DNA of 64,000 nucleotides from Strigamia acuminata (lineage: Eukaryota; Arthropoda; Chilopoda; Geophilomorpha; Linotaeniidae). How positions within the stretch are numbered: position 1 is the stretch's first letter; each line of letters begins with the position of its first letter. Shown in pieces: positions 15,231 to 29,663 of the stretch. Under the pieces are notes generated by a model, which worked only from the letters and a program-made list of their open reading frames with translations, was not told the origin of the DNA and made no database searches. The stretch spans positions 12,280,186 to 12,344,185 of the forward strand of contig OX442317.1 of the NCBI GenBank assembly GCA_949358305.1. The letters run 5' to 3'. Position numbers and translations under genes: made by a program.

Positions 15231-15956
15231 TTAGCACAAACATCACAAGACCAATGTCTCTGAATGTTTTGAAATAGTGTTTAAACCTTAGTAAAAAGCT
15301 TTAATGTAAGTTTTAGCAACATCCAAGCAATGATTTGGGAGAATAGACTTTTGATCTCATCACAGTTGACTTAGCACAAACACCACAAGACCAATGTCTC
15401 TAAATGTTCTGAAATAGTGTTTAAACCTTAGTAGACGGCTTCAATGTAAGTTTTAGCAACATCCAAGCAATGATTTGGGAGAATAGACTTTTGATCTCAT
15501 CACAGTTGACTTAGCACAAACACCACAAGACCAATGTCTCTGAATGTTTAGAAATAGTGTTTAAACCTTAGTAGAAGGCTTCAATGTAAGTGTTAGCAAC
15601 ATCCAAGCAATAATTTGAAAGAATAAACTTTTGATCTCATTTGACATCACAGTTGACTTAGCACAAACACCACAAACCAATGTCTCTGAATGTTCTGAAA
15701 TAGTGTTTAAACCTTAGTAGAAAGCTTCAATGTAAGTTTTAGCAACATCCAAGCAATGATTTGGGAGAATAGACTTTTGATCTCATCACAGTTGACTTAG
15801 CACAAACATCACAAGACCAATGTCTCTGAATGTTTTGAAATAGTGTTTAAACCTTAGTAAAAAGCTTTAATGTAAGTTTTAGCAACATCCAAGCAATGAT
15901 TTGGGAGAATAGACTTTTGATCTCATCACAGTTGACTTAGCACAAACACCACAAGA

Positions 15957-18900
15957 CCAATGTCTCTGAATGTTCTGAAATAGTGTTTAAACTTTAGTAG
16001 AAAGCTTTAATGTAAGTTTTAGCAACATCCAAGCAATGATTTGCAAGAATAAACTTTTGATCTCATTTGACATCACAGTTGACTTAGCACAAACATCACA
16101 AGACCAATGTCTCTGAATGTTCTGAAATAGTGTTTAAACCTTAGTAGAAGGCTTCAATGTAAGTTTTAGCAACATCCAAGCAATGATTTGGAAGAATAAA
16201 CTTTTGATCCCATTTGACATCACAGTTGACTTAGCACAAACATCACAAGACCAATGTTTCTGAATGTTCTGAAATAGTGTTTAAACCTTAGTAGAAGGCT
16301 TCAATGTAAGTTTTAGCAACATCCAAGCAATGATTTGGAAGAATAAACTTTTGATCCCATTTGACATCACAGTTGACTTAGCACAAACATCACAAGACCA
16401 ATGTTTCTGAATGTTCTGAAATAGTGTTTAAACCTTAGTAGAAAGCTTCAATGTAAGTTTTAGCAACATCCAAGCAATAATTTGAAAGAATAAACTTTTG
16501 ATCTCATTTGACGTCACAGTTGACTTAGCACAAACACCACAAGACCAATGTCTCTGAATGTTTAGAAATAGTGTTTAAACCTTAGTAGAAGGCTTCAATG
16601 TAAGTGTTAGCAACATCCAAGCAATAATTTGAAAGAATAAACTTTTGATCTCATTTGACATCACAGTTGACTTAGCACAAACACCACAAACCAATGTCTC
16701 TGAATGTTCTGAAATAGTGTTTAAACCTTAGTAGAAGGCTTCAATGTAAGTTTTAGCAACATCCAAGCAATGATTTGGGAGAATAGACTTTTGATCTCAT
16801 CACAGTTGACTTAGCACAAACATCACAAGACCAATGTCTCTGAATGTTTTGAAATAGTGTTTAAACCTTAGTAGAAAGCTTTAATGTAAGTTTTAGCAAC
16901 ATCCAAGCAATAATTTGGGAGAATAGACTTTTGATCTCATCACAGTTGACTTAGCACAAACATCACAAGACCAATGTCTCTGAATGTTTTGAAATAGTGT
17001 TTAAACCTTAGTAGAAAGCTTTAATGTAAGTTTTAGCAACATCCAAGCAATGATTTGGGAGAATAGACTTTTAATCTCATCACAGTTGACTTAGCACAAA
17101 CATCACAAGACCAATGTCTCTGAATGTTCTGAAATAGTGTTTAAACCTTAGTAGAAAGCTTTAATGTAAGTTTTAGCAACATCCAAGAAATGATTTGGGA
17201 AAATAGACTTTTGATCTCATCACAGTTGACTTAGCACAAACACCACAAGACCAATGTCTCTAAATGTTCTGAAATAGTGTTTAAACCTTAGTAGACGGCT
17301 TCAATGTAAGTTTTAGCAACATCCAAGCAATGATTTGGGAGAATAGACTTTTGATCTCATCACAGTTGACTTAGCACAAACACCACAAGACCAATGTCTC
17401 TGAATGTTCTGAAATAGTGTTTAAACTTTAGTAGAAAGCTTTAATGTAAGTTTTAGCAACATCCAAGCAATGATTTGAAAGAATAAACTTTTGATCTCAT
17501 TTGACATCACAGTTGACTTAGCACAAACATCACAAGACCAATGTCTCTGAATGTTCTGAAATAGTGTTTAAACTTTAGTAGAAGGCTTCAATGTAAGTTT
17601 TAGCAACATCCAAGCAATGATTTGGAAGAATAAACTTTTGATCTCATTTGACATCACAGTTGACTTAGCACAAACACCACAAACCAATGTCTCTGAATGT
17701 TCTGAAATAGTGTTTAAACCTTAGTAGAAGGCTTCAATGTAAGTTTTAGCAACATCCAAGCAATGATTTGGGAGAATAGACTTTTGATCTCATCACAGTT
17801 GACTTAGCACAAACACCACAAGACCAATGTCTCTGAATGTTTAGAAATAGTGTTTAAACCTTAGTAGAAGGCTTCAATGTAAGTGTTAGCAACATCCAAG
17901 CAATAATTTGAAAGAATAAACTTTTGATCTCATTTGACATCACAGTTGACTTAGCACAAACATCACAAGACCAATGTCTCTGAATGTTCTGAAATAGTGT
18001 TTAAACCTTAGTAGAAAGCTTTAATGTAAGTTTTAGCAACATCCAAGAAATGATTTGGGAAAATAGACTTTTGATCTCATCACAGTTGACTTAGCACAAA
18101 CACCACAAGACCAATGTCTCTAAATGTTCTGAAATAGTGTTTAAACCTTAGTAGACGGCTTCAATGTAAGTTTTAGCAACATCCAAGCAATGATTTGGGA
18201 GAATAGACTTTTGATCTCATCACAGTTGACTTAGCACAAACACCACAAGACCAATGTCTCTGAATGTTCTGAAATAGTGTTTAAACTTTAGTAGAAAGCT
18301 TTAATGTAAGTTTTAGCAACATCCAAGCAATGATTTGAAAGAATAAACTTTTGATCTCATTTGACATCACAGTTGACTTAGCACAAACATCACAAGACCA
18401 ATGTCTCTGAATGTTCTGAAATAGTGTTTAAACCTTAGTAGAAGGCTTCAATGTAAGTTTTAGCAACATCCAAGCAATGATTTGGGAGAATAGACTTTTG
18501 ATCTCATCACAGTTGACTTAGCACAAACACCACAAGACCAATGTCTCTGAATGTTTAGAAATAGTGTTTAAACCTTAGTAGAAGGCTTCAATGTAAGTGT
18601 TAGCAACATCCAAGCAATAATTTGAAAGAATAAACTTTTGATCTCATTTGACATCACAGTTGACTTAGCACAAACACCACAAACCAATGTCTCTGAATGT
18701 TCTGAAATAGTGTTTAAACCTTAGTAGAAAGCTTCAATGTAAGTTTTAGCAACATCCAAGCAATGATTTGGGAGAATAGACTTTTGATCTCATCACAGTT
18801 GACTTAGCACAAACATCACAAGACCAATGTCTCTGAATGTTTTGAAATAGTGTTTAAACCTTAGTAAAAAGCTTTAATGTAAGTTTTAGCAACATCCAAG

Positions 18901-18963
18901 CAATGATTTGGGAGAATAGACTTTTGATCTCATCACAGTTGACTTAGCACAAACACCACAAGA
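15957..18963 (+). repeat. Tandem higher-order satellite unit 1 (3007 bp)
   Basis: The unit starts at a monomer with the rare TTGCAAG variant (16041) and ends where the next such monomer begins (18964). The order of monomer types is repeated in the next unit, so these are adjacent tandem copies of a multi-monomer unit. Confidence 0.8.
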
Positions 18964-21900
18964 CCAATGTCTCTGAATGTTCTGAAATAGTGTTTAAACT
19001 TTAGTAGAAAGCTTTAATGTAAGTTTTAGCAACATCCAAGCAATGATTTGCAAGAATAAACTTTTGATCTCATTTGACATCACAGTTGACTTAGCACAAA
19101 CATCACAAGACCAATGTCTCTGAATGTTCTGAAATAGTGTTTAAACCTTAGTAGAAGGCTTCAATGTAAGTTTTAGCAACATCCAAGCAATGATTTGGAA
19201 GAATAAACTTTTGATCCCATTTGACATCACAGTTGACTTAGCACAAACATCACAAGACCAATGTTTCTGAATGTTCTGAAATAGTGTTTAAACCTTAGTA
19301 GAAGGCTTCAATGTAAGTTTTAGCAACATCCAAGCAATGATTTGGAAGAATAAACTTTTGATCCCATTTGACATCACAGTTGACTTAGCACAAACATCAC
19401 AAGACCAATGTTTCTGAATGTTCTGAAATAGTGTTTAAACCTTAGTAGAAAGCTTCAATGTAAGTTTTAGCAACATCCAAGCAATAATTTGAAAGAATAA
19501 ACTTTTGATCTCATTTGACGTCACAGTTGACTTAGCACAAACACCACAAGACCAATGTCTCTGAATGTTTAGAAATAGTGTTTAAACCTTAGTAGAAGGC
19601 TTCAATGTAAGTGTTAGCAACATCCAAGCAATAATTTGAAAGAATAAACTTTTGATCTCATTTGACATCACAGTTGACTTAGCACAAACACCACAAACCA
19701 ATGTCTCTGAATGTTCTGAAATAGTGTTTAAACCTTAGTAGAAGGCTTCAATGTAAGTTTTAGCAACATCCAAGCAATGATTTGGGAGAATAGACTTTTG
19801 ATCTCATCACAGTTGACTTAGCACAAACATCACAAGACCAATGTCTCTGAATGTTTTGAAATAGTGTTTAAACCTTAGTAGAAAGCTTTAATGTAAGTTT
19901 TAGCAACATCCAAGCAATAATTTGGGAGAATAGACTTTTGATCTCATCACAGTTGACTTAGCACAAACATCACAAGACCAATGTCTCTGAATGTTTTGAA
20001 ATAGTGTTTAAACCTTAGTAGAAAGCTTTAATGTAAGTTTTAGCAACATCCAAGCAATGATTTGGGAGAATAGACTTTTAATCTCATCACAGTTGACTTA
20101 GCACAAACATCACAAGACCAATGTCTCTGAATGTTCTGAAATAGTGTTTAAACCTTAGTAGAAAGCTTTAATGTAAGTTTTAGCAACATCCAAGAAATGA
20201 TTTGGGAAAATAGACTTTTGATCTCATCACAGTTGACTTAGCACAAACACCACAAGACCAATGTCTCTAAATGTTCTGAAATAGTGTTTAAACCTTAGTA
20301 GACGGCTTCAATGTAAGTTTTAGCAACATCCAAGCAATGATTTGGGAGAATAGACTTTTGATCTCATCACAGTTGACTTAGCACAAACACCACAAGACCA
20401 ATGTCTCTGAATGTTCTGAAATAGTGTTTAAACTTTAGTAGAAAGCTTTAATGTAAGTTTTAGCAACATCCAAGCAATGATTTGAAAGAATAAACTTTTG
20501 ATCTCATTTGACATCACAGTTGACTTAGCACAAACATCACAAGACCAATGTCTCTGAATGTTCTGAAATAGTGTTTAAACTTTAGTAGAAGGCTTCAATG
20601 TAAGTTTTAGCAACATCCAAGCAATGATTTGGAAGAATAAACTTTTGATCTCATTTGACATCACAGTTGACTTAGCACAAACACCACAAACCAATGTCTC
20701 TGAATGTTCTGAAATAGTGTTTAAACCTTAGTAGAAGGCTTCAATGTAAGTTTTAGCAACATCCAAGCAATGATTTGGGAGAATAGACTTTTGATCTCAT
20801 CACAGTTGACTTAGCACAAACACCACAAGACCAATGTCTCTGAATGTTTAGAAATAGTGTTTAAACCTTAGTAGAAGGCTTCAATGTAAGTGTTAGCAAC
20901 ATCCAAGCAATAATTTGAAAGAATAAACTTTTGATCTCATTTGACATCACAGTTGACTTAGCACAAACATCACAAGACCAATGTCTCTGAATGTTCTGAA
21001 ATAGTGTTTAAACCTTAGTAGAAAGCTTTAATGTAAGTTTTAGCAACATCCAAGAAATGATTTGGGAAAATAGACTTTTGATCTCATCACAGTTGACTTA
21101 GCACAAACACCACAAGACCAATGTCTCTAAATGTTCTGAAATAGTGTTTAAACCTTAGTAGACGGCTTCAATGTAAGTTTTAGCAACATCCAAGCAATGA
21201 TTTGGGAGAATAGACTTTTGATCTCATCACAGTTGACTTAGCACAAACACCACAAGACCAATGTCTCTGAATGTTCTGAAATAGTGTTTAAACTTTAGTA
21301 GAAAGCTTTAATGTAAGTTTTAGCAACATCCAAGCAATGATTTGAAAGAATAAACTTTTGATCTCATTTGACATCACAGTTGACTTAGCACAAACATCAC
21401 AAGACCAATGTCTCTGAATGTTCTGAAATAGTGTTTAAACCTTAGTAGAAGGCTTCAATGTAAGTTTTAGCAACATCCAAGCAATGATTTGGGAGAATAG
21501 ACTTTTGATCTCATCACAGTTGACTTAGCACAAACATCACAAGACCAATGTCTCTGAATGTTTTGAAATAGTGTTTAAACCTTAGTAAAAAGCTTTAATG
21601 TAAGTTTTAGCAACATCCAAGCAATGATTTGGGAGAATAGACTTTTGATCTCATCACAGTTGACTTAGCACAAACACCACAAGACCAATGTCTCTAAATG
21701 TTCTGAAATAGTGTTTAAACCTTAGTAGACGGCTTCAATGTAAGTTTTAGCAACATCCAAGCAATGATTTGGGAGAATAGACTTTTGATCTCATCACAGT
21801 TGACTTAGCACAAACACCACAAGACCAATGTCTCTGAATGTTTAGAAATAGTGTTTAAACCTTAGTAGAAGGCTTCAATGTAAGTGTTAGCAACATCCAA

Positions 21901-22390
21901 GCAATAATTTGAAAGAATAAACTTTTGATCTCATTTGACATCACAGTTGACTTAGCACAAACACCACAAACCAATGTCTCTGAATGTTCTGAAATAGTGT
22001 TTAAACCTTAGTAGAAAGCTTCAATGTAAGTTTTAGCAACATCCAAGCAATGATTTGGGAGAATAGACTTTTGATCTCATCACAGTTGACTTAGCACAAA
22101 CATCACAAGACCAATGTCTCTGAATGTTTTGAAATAGTGTTTAAACCTTAGTAAAAAGCTTTAATGTAAGTTTTAGCAACATCCAAGCAATGATTTGGGA
22201 GAATAGACTTTTGATCTCATCACAGTTGACTTAGCACAAACACCACAAGACCAATGTCTCTAAATGTTCTGAAATAGTGTTTAAACCTTAGTAGACGGCT
22301 TCAATGTAAGTTTTAGCAACATCCAAGCAATGATAGGGGAGAATAGACTTTTGATCTCATCACAGTTGACTTAGCACAAACACCACAAGA
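18964..22390 (+). repeat. Tandem higher-order satellite unit 2 (3427 bp)
   Basis: Adjacent copy of the previous unit, longer by 420 bp, which is exactly three 140-bp monomers gained before the next TTGCAAG monomer. It contains a private TGATAGGGGA variant near 22331. Confidence 0.8.
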
Positions 22391-24382
22391 CCAATGTCTC
22401 TGAATGTTCTGAAATAGTGTTTAAACTTTAGTAGAAAGCTTTAATGTAAGTTTTAGCAACATCCAAGCAATGATTTGCAAGAATAAACTTTTGATCTCAT
22501 TTGACATCACAGTTGACTTAGCACAAACATCACAAGACCAATGTCTCTGAATGTTCTGAAATAGTGTTTAAACCTTAGTAGAAGGCTTCAATGTAAGTTT
22601 TAGCAACATCTAAGCAATGATTTGGAAGAATAAACTTTTGATCCCATTTGACATCACAGTTGACTTAGCACAAACATCACAAGACCAATGTTTCTGAATG
22701 TTCTGAAATAGTGTTTAAACCTTAGTAGAAGGCTTCAATGTAAGTTTTAGCAACATCCAAGCAATGATTTGGAAGAATAAACTTTTGATCCCATTTGACA
22801 TCACAGTTGACTTAGCACAAACATCACAAGACCAATGTTTCTGAATGTTCTGAAATAGTGTTTAAACCTTAGTAGAAAGCTTCAATGTAAGTTTTAGCAA
22901 CATCCAAGCAATAATTTGAAAGAATAAACTTTTGATCTCATTTGACGTCACAGTTGACTTAGCACAAACACCACAAGACCAATGTCTCTGAATGTTTAGA
23001 AATAGTGTTTAAACCTTAGTAGAAGGCTTCAATGTAAGTGTTAGCAACATCCAAGCAATAATTTGAAAGAATAAACTTTTGATCTCATTTGACATCACAG
23101 TTGACTTAGCACAAACACCACAAACCAATGTCTCTGAATGTTCTGAAATAGTGTTTAAACCTTAGTAGAAGGCTTCAATGTAAGTTTTAGCAACATCCAA
23201 GCAATGATTTGGGAGAATAGACTTTTGATCTCATCACAGTTGACTTAGCACAAACATCACAAGACCAATGTCTCTGAATGTTTTGAAATAGTGTTTAAAC
23301 CTTAGTAGAAAGCTTTAATGTAAGTTTTAGCAACATCCAAGCAATAATTTGGGAGAATAGACTTTTGATCTCATCACAGTTGACTTAGCACAAACATCAC
23401 AAGACCAATGTCTCTGAATGTTTTGAAATAGTGTTTAAACCTTAGTAGAAAGCTTTAATGTAAGTTTTAGCAACATCCAAGCAATGATTTGGGAGAATAG
23501 ACTTTTAATCTCATCACAGTTGACTTAGCACAAACATCACAAGACCAATGTCTCTGAATGTTCTGAAATAGTGTTTAAACCTTAGTAGAAAGCTTTAATG
23601 TAAGTTTTAGCAACATCCAAGCAATGATTTGGGAGAATAGACTTTTGATCTCATCACAGTTGACTTAGCACAAAGACCAATGTCTCTAAATGTTCTGAAA
23701 TAGTGTTTAAACCTTAGTAGACGGCTTCAATGTAAGTTTTAACAACATCCAAGCAATGATTTGGGAGAATAGACTTTTGATCTCATCACAGTTGACTTAG
23801 CACAAACACCACAAGACCAATGTCTCTGAATGTTTAGAAATAGTGTTTAAACCTTAGTAGAAGGCTTTAATGTAAGTGTTAGCAACATCCAAGCAATAAT
23901 TTGAAAGAATAAACTTTTGATCTCATTTGACATCACAGTTGACTTAGCACAAACACCACAAACCAATGTCTCTGAATGTTCTGAAATAGTGTTTAAACCT
24001 TAGTAGAAAGCTTCAATGTAAGTTTTAGCAACATCCAAGCAATGATTTGGGAGAATAGACTTTTGATCTCATCACAGTTGACTTAGCACAAACATCACAA
24101 GACCAATGTCTCTGAATGTTTTGAAATAGTGTTTAAACCTTAGTAAAAAGCTTTAATGTAAGTTTTAGCAACATCCAAGCAATGATTTGGGAGAATAGAC
24201 TTTTGATCTCATCACAGTTGACTTAGCACAAACACCACAAGACCAATGTCTCTAAATGTTCTGAAATAGTGTTTAAACCTTAGTAGACGGCTTCAATGTA
24301 AGTTTTAGCAACATCCAAGCAATGATTTGGGAGAATAGACTTTTGATCTCATCACAGTTGACTTAGCACAAACACCACAAGA
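22391..24382 (+). repeat. Tandem higher-order satellite unit 3 (1992 bp, shortened)
   Basis: Starts with the same TTGCAAG monomer. Shared private variants such as CATCTAAGC (22611 and 24603) tie it to the following unit that starts at 24383. It is shorter than units 1 and 2, as expected from unequal exchange. One monomer near 23671 has an internal deletion of about 8 bp (CACAAAGACC). Confidence 0.75.
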
Positions 24383-27300
24383 CCAATGTCTCTGAATGTT
24401 CTGAAATAGTGTTTAAACTTTAGTAGAAAGCTTTAATGTAAGTTTTAGCAACATCCAAGCAATGATTTGCAAGAATAAACTTTTGATCTCATTTGACATC
24501 ACAGTTGACTTAGCACAAACATCACAAGACCAATGTCTCTGAATGTTCTGAAATAGTGTTTAAACCTTAGTAGAAGGCTTCAATGTAAGTTTTAGCAACA
24601 TCTAAGCAATGATTTGGAAGAATAAACTTTTGATCCCATTTGACATCACAGTTGACTTAGCACAAACATCACAAGACCAATGTTTCTGAATGTTCTGAAA
24701 TAGTGTTTAAACCTTAGTAGAAGGCTTCAATGTAAGTTTTAGCAACATCCAAGCAATGATTTGGAAGAATAAACTTTTGATCCCATTTGACATCACAGTT
24801 GACTTAGCACAAACATCACAAGACCAATGTTTCTGAATGTTCTGAAATAGTGTTTAAACCTTAGTAGAAAGCTTCAATGTAAGTTTTAGCAACATCCAAG
24901 CAATAATTTGAAAGAATAAACTTTTGATCTCATTTGACGTCACAGTTGACTTAGCACAAACACCACAAGACCAATGTCTCTGAATGTTTAGAAATAGTGT
25001 TTAAACCTTAGTAGAAGGCTTCAATGTAAGTGTTAGCAACATCCAAGCAATAATTTGAAAGAATAAACTTTTGATCTCATTTGACATCACAGTTGACTTA
25101 GCACAAACACCACAAACCAATGTCTCTGAATGTTCTGAAATAGTGTTTAAACCTTAGTAGAAGGCTTCAATGTAAGTTTTAGCAACATCCAAGCAATGAT
25201 TTGGGAGAATAGACTTTTGATCTCATCACAGTTGACTTAGCACAAACATCACAAGACCAATGTCTCTGAATGTTTTGAAATAGTGTTTAAACCTTAGTAG
25301 AAAGCTTTAATGTAAGTTTTAGCAACATCCAAGCAATAATTTGGGAGAATAGACTTTTGATCTCATCACAGTTGACTTAGCACAAACATCACAAGACCAA
25401 TGTCTCTGAATGTTTTGAAATAGTGTTTAAACCTTAGTAGAAAGTTTTAATGTAAGTTTTAGCAACATCCAAGCAATGATTTGGGAGAATAGACTTTTAA
25501 TCTCATCACAGTTGACTTAGCACAAACACCACAAGACCAATGTCTCTGAATGTTTAGAAATAGTGTTTAAACCTTAGTAGAAGGCTTCAATGTAAGTGTT
25601 AGCAACATCCAAGCAATAATTTGAAAGAATAAACTTTTCATCTCATTTGACATCACAGTTGACTTAGCACAAACACCACAAACCAATGTCTCTGAATGTT
25701 CTGAAATAGTGTTTAAACCTTAGTAGAAGGCTTCAATGTAAGTTTTAGCAACATCCAAGAAATGATTTGGGAAAATAGACTTTTGATCTCATCACAGTTG
25801 ACTTAGCACAAACACCACAAGACCAATGTCTCTAAATGTTCTGAAATAGTGTTTAAACCTTAGTAGACGGCTTCAATGTAAGTTTTAGCAACATCCAAGC
25901 AATGATTTGGGAGAATAGACTTTTGATCTCATCACAGTTGACTTAGCACAAACATCACAAGACCAATGTCTCTGAATGTTCTGAAATAGTGTTTAAACCT
26001 TAGTAGAAAGCTTTAATGTAAGTTTTAGCAACATCCAAGAAATGATTTGGGAGAATAGACTTTTGATCTCATCACAGTTGACTTAGCACAAACACCACAA
26101 GACCAATGTCTCTGAATGTTCTGAAATAGTGTTTAAACTTTAGTAGAAAGCTTTAATGTAAGTTTTAGCAACATCCAAGCAATGATTTGAAAGAATAAAC
26201 TTTTGATCTCATTTGACATCACAGTTGACTTAGCACAAACATCACAAGACCAATGTCTCTGAATGTTCTGAAATAGTGTTTAAACTTTAGTAGAAGGCTT
26301 CAATGTAAGTTTTAGCAACATCCAAGCAATGATTTGGAAGAATAAACTTTTGATCTCATTTGACATCACAGTTGACTTAGCACAAACACCACAAACCAAT
26401 GTCTCTGAATGTTCTGAAATAGTGTTTAAACCTTAGTAGAAGGCTTCAATGTAAGTGTTAGCAACATCCAAGCAATAATTTGAAAGAATAAACTTTTGAT
26501 CTCATTTGACATCACAGTTGACTTAGCACAAACACCACAAACCAATGTCTCTGAATGTTCTGAAATAGTGTTTAAACCTTAGTAGAAGGCTTCAATGTAA
26601 GTTTTAGCAACATCCAAGCAATGATTTGGGAGAATAGACTTTTGATCTCATCACAGTTGACTTAGCACAAACACCACAAGACCAATGTCTCTGAATGTTC
26701 TGAAATAGTGTTTAAACCTTAGTAGAAGGCTTCAATGTAAGTGTTAGCAACATCCAAGCAATAATTTGAAAGAATAAACTTTTGATCTCATTTGACATCA
26801 CAGTTGACTTAGCACAAACACCACAAACCAATGTCTCTGAATGTTCTGAAATAGTGTTTAAACCTTAGTAGAAGGCTTCAATGTAAGTTTTAGCAACATC
26901 CAAGCAATGATTTGGGAGAATAGACTTTTGATCTCATCACAGTTGACTTAGCACAAACATCACAAGACCAATGTCTCTGAATGTTCTGAAATAGTGTTTA
27001 AACCTTAGTAGAAAGCTTTAATGTAAGTTTTAGCAACATCCAAGAAATGATTTGGGAAAATAGACTTTTGATCTCATCACAGTTGACTTAGCACAAACAC
27101 CACAAGACCAATGTCTCTAAATGTTCTGAAATAGTGTTTAAACCTTAGTAGACGGCTTCAATGTAAGTTTTAGCAACATCCAAGCAATGATTTGGGAGAA
27201 TAGACTTTTGATCTCATCACAGTTGACTTAGCACAAACATCACAAGACCAATGTCTCTGAATGTTCTGAAATAGTGTTTAAACCTTAGTAGAAAGCTTTA

Positions 27301-29659
27301 ATGTAAGTTTTAGCAACATCCAAGAAATGATTTGGGAGAATAGACTTTTGATCTCATCACAGTTGACTTAGCACAAACACCACAAGACCAATGTCTCTGA
27401 ATGTTCTGAAATAGTGTTTAAACTTTAGTAGAAAGCTTTAATGTAAGTTTTAGCAACATCCAAGCAATGATTTGAAAGAATAAACTTTTGATCTCATTTG
27501 ACATCACAGTTGACTTAGCACAAACATCACAAGACCAATGTCTCTGAATGTTCTGAAATAGTGTTTAAACTTTAGTAGAAGGCTTCAATGTAAGTTTTAG
27601 CAACATCCAAGCAATGATTTGGAAGAATAAACTTTTGATCTCATTTGACATCACAGTTGACTTAGCACAAACACCACAAACCAATGTCTCTGAATGTTCT
27701 GAAATAGTGTTTAAACCTTAGTAGAAGGCTTCAATGTAAGTTTTAGCAACATCCAAGCAATGATTTGGGAGAATAGACTTTTGATCTCATCACAGTTGAC
27801 TTAGCACAAACACCACAAGACCAATGTCTCTGAATGTTCTGAAATAGTGTTTAAACCTTAGTAGAAGGCTTCAATGTAAGTGTTAGCAACATCCAAGCAA
27901 TAATTTGAAAGAATAAACTTTTGATCTCATTTGACATCACAGTTGACTTAGCACAAACACCACAAACCAATGTCTCTGAATGTTCTGAAATAGTGTTTAA
28001 ACCTTAGTAGAAGGCTTCAATGTAAGTTTTAGCAACATCCAAGCAATGATTTGGGAGAATAGACTTTTGATCTCATCACAGTTGACTTAGCACAAACACC
28101 ACAAGACCAATGTCTCTAAATGTTCTGAAATAGTGTTTAAACCTTAGTAGACGGCTTCAATGTAAGTTTTAGCAACATCCAAGCAATGATTTGGGAGAAT
28201 AGACTTTTGATCTCATCACAGTTGACTTAGCACAAACATCACAAGACCAATGTCTCTGAATGTTCTGAAATAGTGTTTAAACCTTAGTAGAAAGCTTTAA
28301 TGTAAGTTTTAGCAACATCCAAGAAATGATTTGGGAGAATAGACTTTTGATCTCATCACAGTTGACTTAGCACAAACACCACAAGACCAATGTCTCTGAA
28401 TGTTCTGAAATAGTGTTTAAACTTTAGTAGAAAGCTTTAATGTAAGTTTTAGCAACATCCAAGCAATGATTTGAAAGAATAAACTTTTGATCTCATTTGA
28501 CATCACAGTTGACTTAGCACAAACATCACAAGACCAATGTCTCTGAATGTTCTGAAATAGTGTTTAAACCTTAGTAGAAGGCTTCAATGTAAGTTTTAGC
28601 AACATCCAAGCAATGATTTGGAAGAATAAACTTTTGATCCCATTTGACATCACAGTTGACTTAGCACAAACATCACAAGACCAATGTTTCTGAATGTTCT
28701 GAAATAGTGTTTAAACCTTAGTAGAAAGCTTCAATGTAAGTTTTAGCAACATCCAAGCAATGATTTGAAAGAATAAACTTTTGATCTCATTTGACATCAC
28801 AGTTGACTTAGCACAAACATCACAAGACCAATGTCTCTGAATGTTCTGAAATAGTGTTTAAACCTTAGTAGAAAGCTTTAATGTAAGTTTTAGCAACATC
28901 CAAGAAATGATTTGGGAAAATAGACTTTTGATCTCATCACAGTTGACTTAGCACAAACACCACAAGACCAATGTCTCTGAATGTTCTGAAATAGTGTTTA
29001 AACTTTAGTAGAAAGCTTTAATGTAAGTTTTAGCAACATCCAAGCAATGATTTGAAAGAATAAACTTTTGATCTCATTTGACATCACAGTTGACTTAGCA
29101 CAAACATCACAAGACCAATGTCTCTGAATGTTCTGAAATAGTGTTTAAACCTTAGTAGAAGGCTTCAATGTAAGTTTTAGCAACATCCAAGCAATGATTT
29201 GGAAGAATAAACTTTTGATCCCATTTGACATCACAGTTGACTTAGCACAAACATCACAAGACCAATGTTTCTGAATGTTCTGAAATAGTGTTTAAACCTT
29301 AGTAGAAGGCTTCAATGTAAGTGTTAGCAACATCCAAGCAATAATTTGAAAGAATAAACTTTTGATCTCATTTGACATCACAGTTGACTTAGCACAAACA
29401 CCACAAACCAATGTCTCTGAATGTTCTGAAATAGTGTTTAAACCTTAGTAGAAGGCTTCAATGTAAGTTTTAGCAACATCCAAGCAATGATTTGGGAGAA
29501 TAGACTTTTGATCTCATCACAGTTGACTTAGCACAAACATCACAAGACCAATGTCTCTGAATGTTTTGAAATAGTGTTTAAACCTTAGTAGAAAGCTTTA
29601 ATGTAAGTTTTAGCAACATCCAAGCAATAATTTGGAAGAATAGACTTTTGATCTCATCA

Positions 29660-29663
29660 CAGT
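29660..29663. repeat. BEL-1 left target-site duplication (CAGT)
   Basis: CAGT directly precedes the LTR terminus TGTTGC and is repeated directly after the right LTR end GCAACA at 41842-41845. Removing the element and one copy restores an in-phase satellite monomer. Confidence 0.88.

Larger units (their letters stand above)
1..29663. repeat. Satellite DNA array, 140/146-147 bp monomer
   Basis: The same unit repeats head to tail without a break. Taking CCAATGTCTC as monomer position 1, the short form is 140 bp. A long form of 146-147 bp carries an extra TTGACAT before CACAGTTGAC, and some long copies also lose one base near CACAAACC. Monomers differ at a small set of recurring diagnostic sites: TTCTG/TTTTG/TTTAG near position 18, GGCTTC/AGCTTT near 48, TTGGGAG/TTGAAAG/TTGCAAG near 85, and ATCTC/ATCCC near 103. 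Different monomer types recur in the same order over kilobases, which indicates higher-order repeats. All reading frames are closed by frequent stops, so I see no gene here. The array ends where the BEL-1 LTR begins at 29664 and resumes in phase after it. At least 200 monomers are implied by length. Confidence 0.97.

Noticed and set aside
1-29663. CRISPR-like array of regular repeats
   Set aside because: The whole 140-147 bp unit is conserved with no unique spacers, and the context is eukaryotic retrotransposons. It is satellite DNA.
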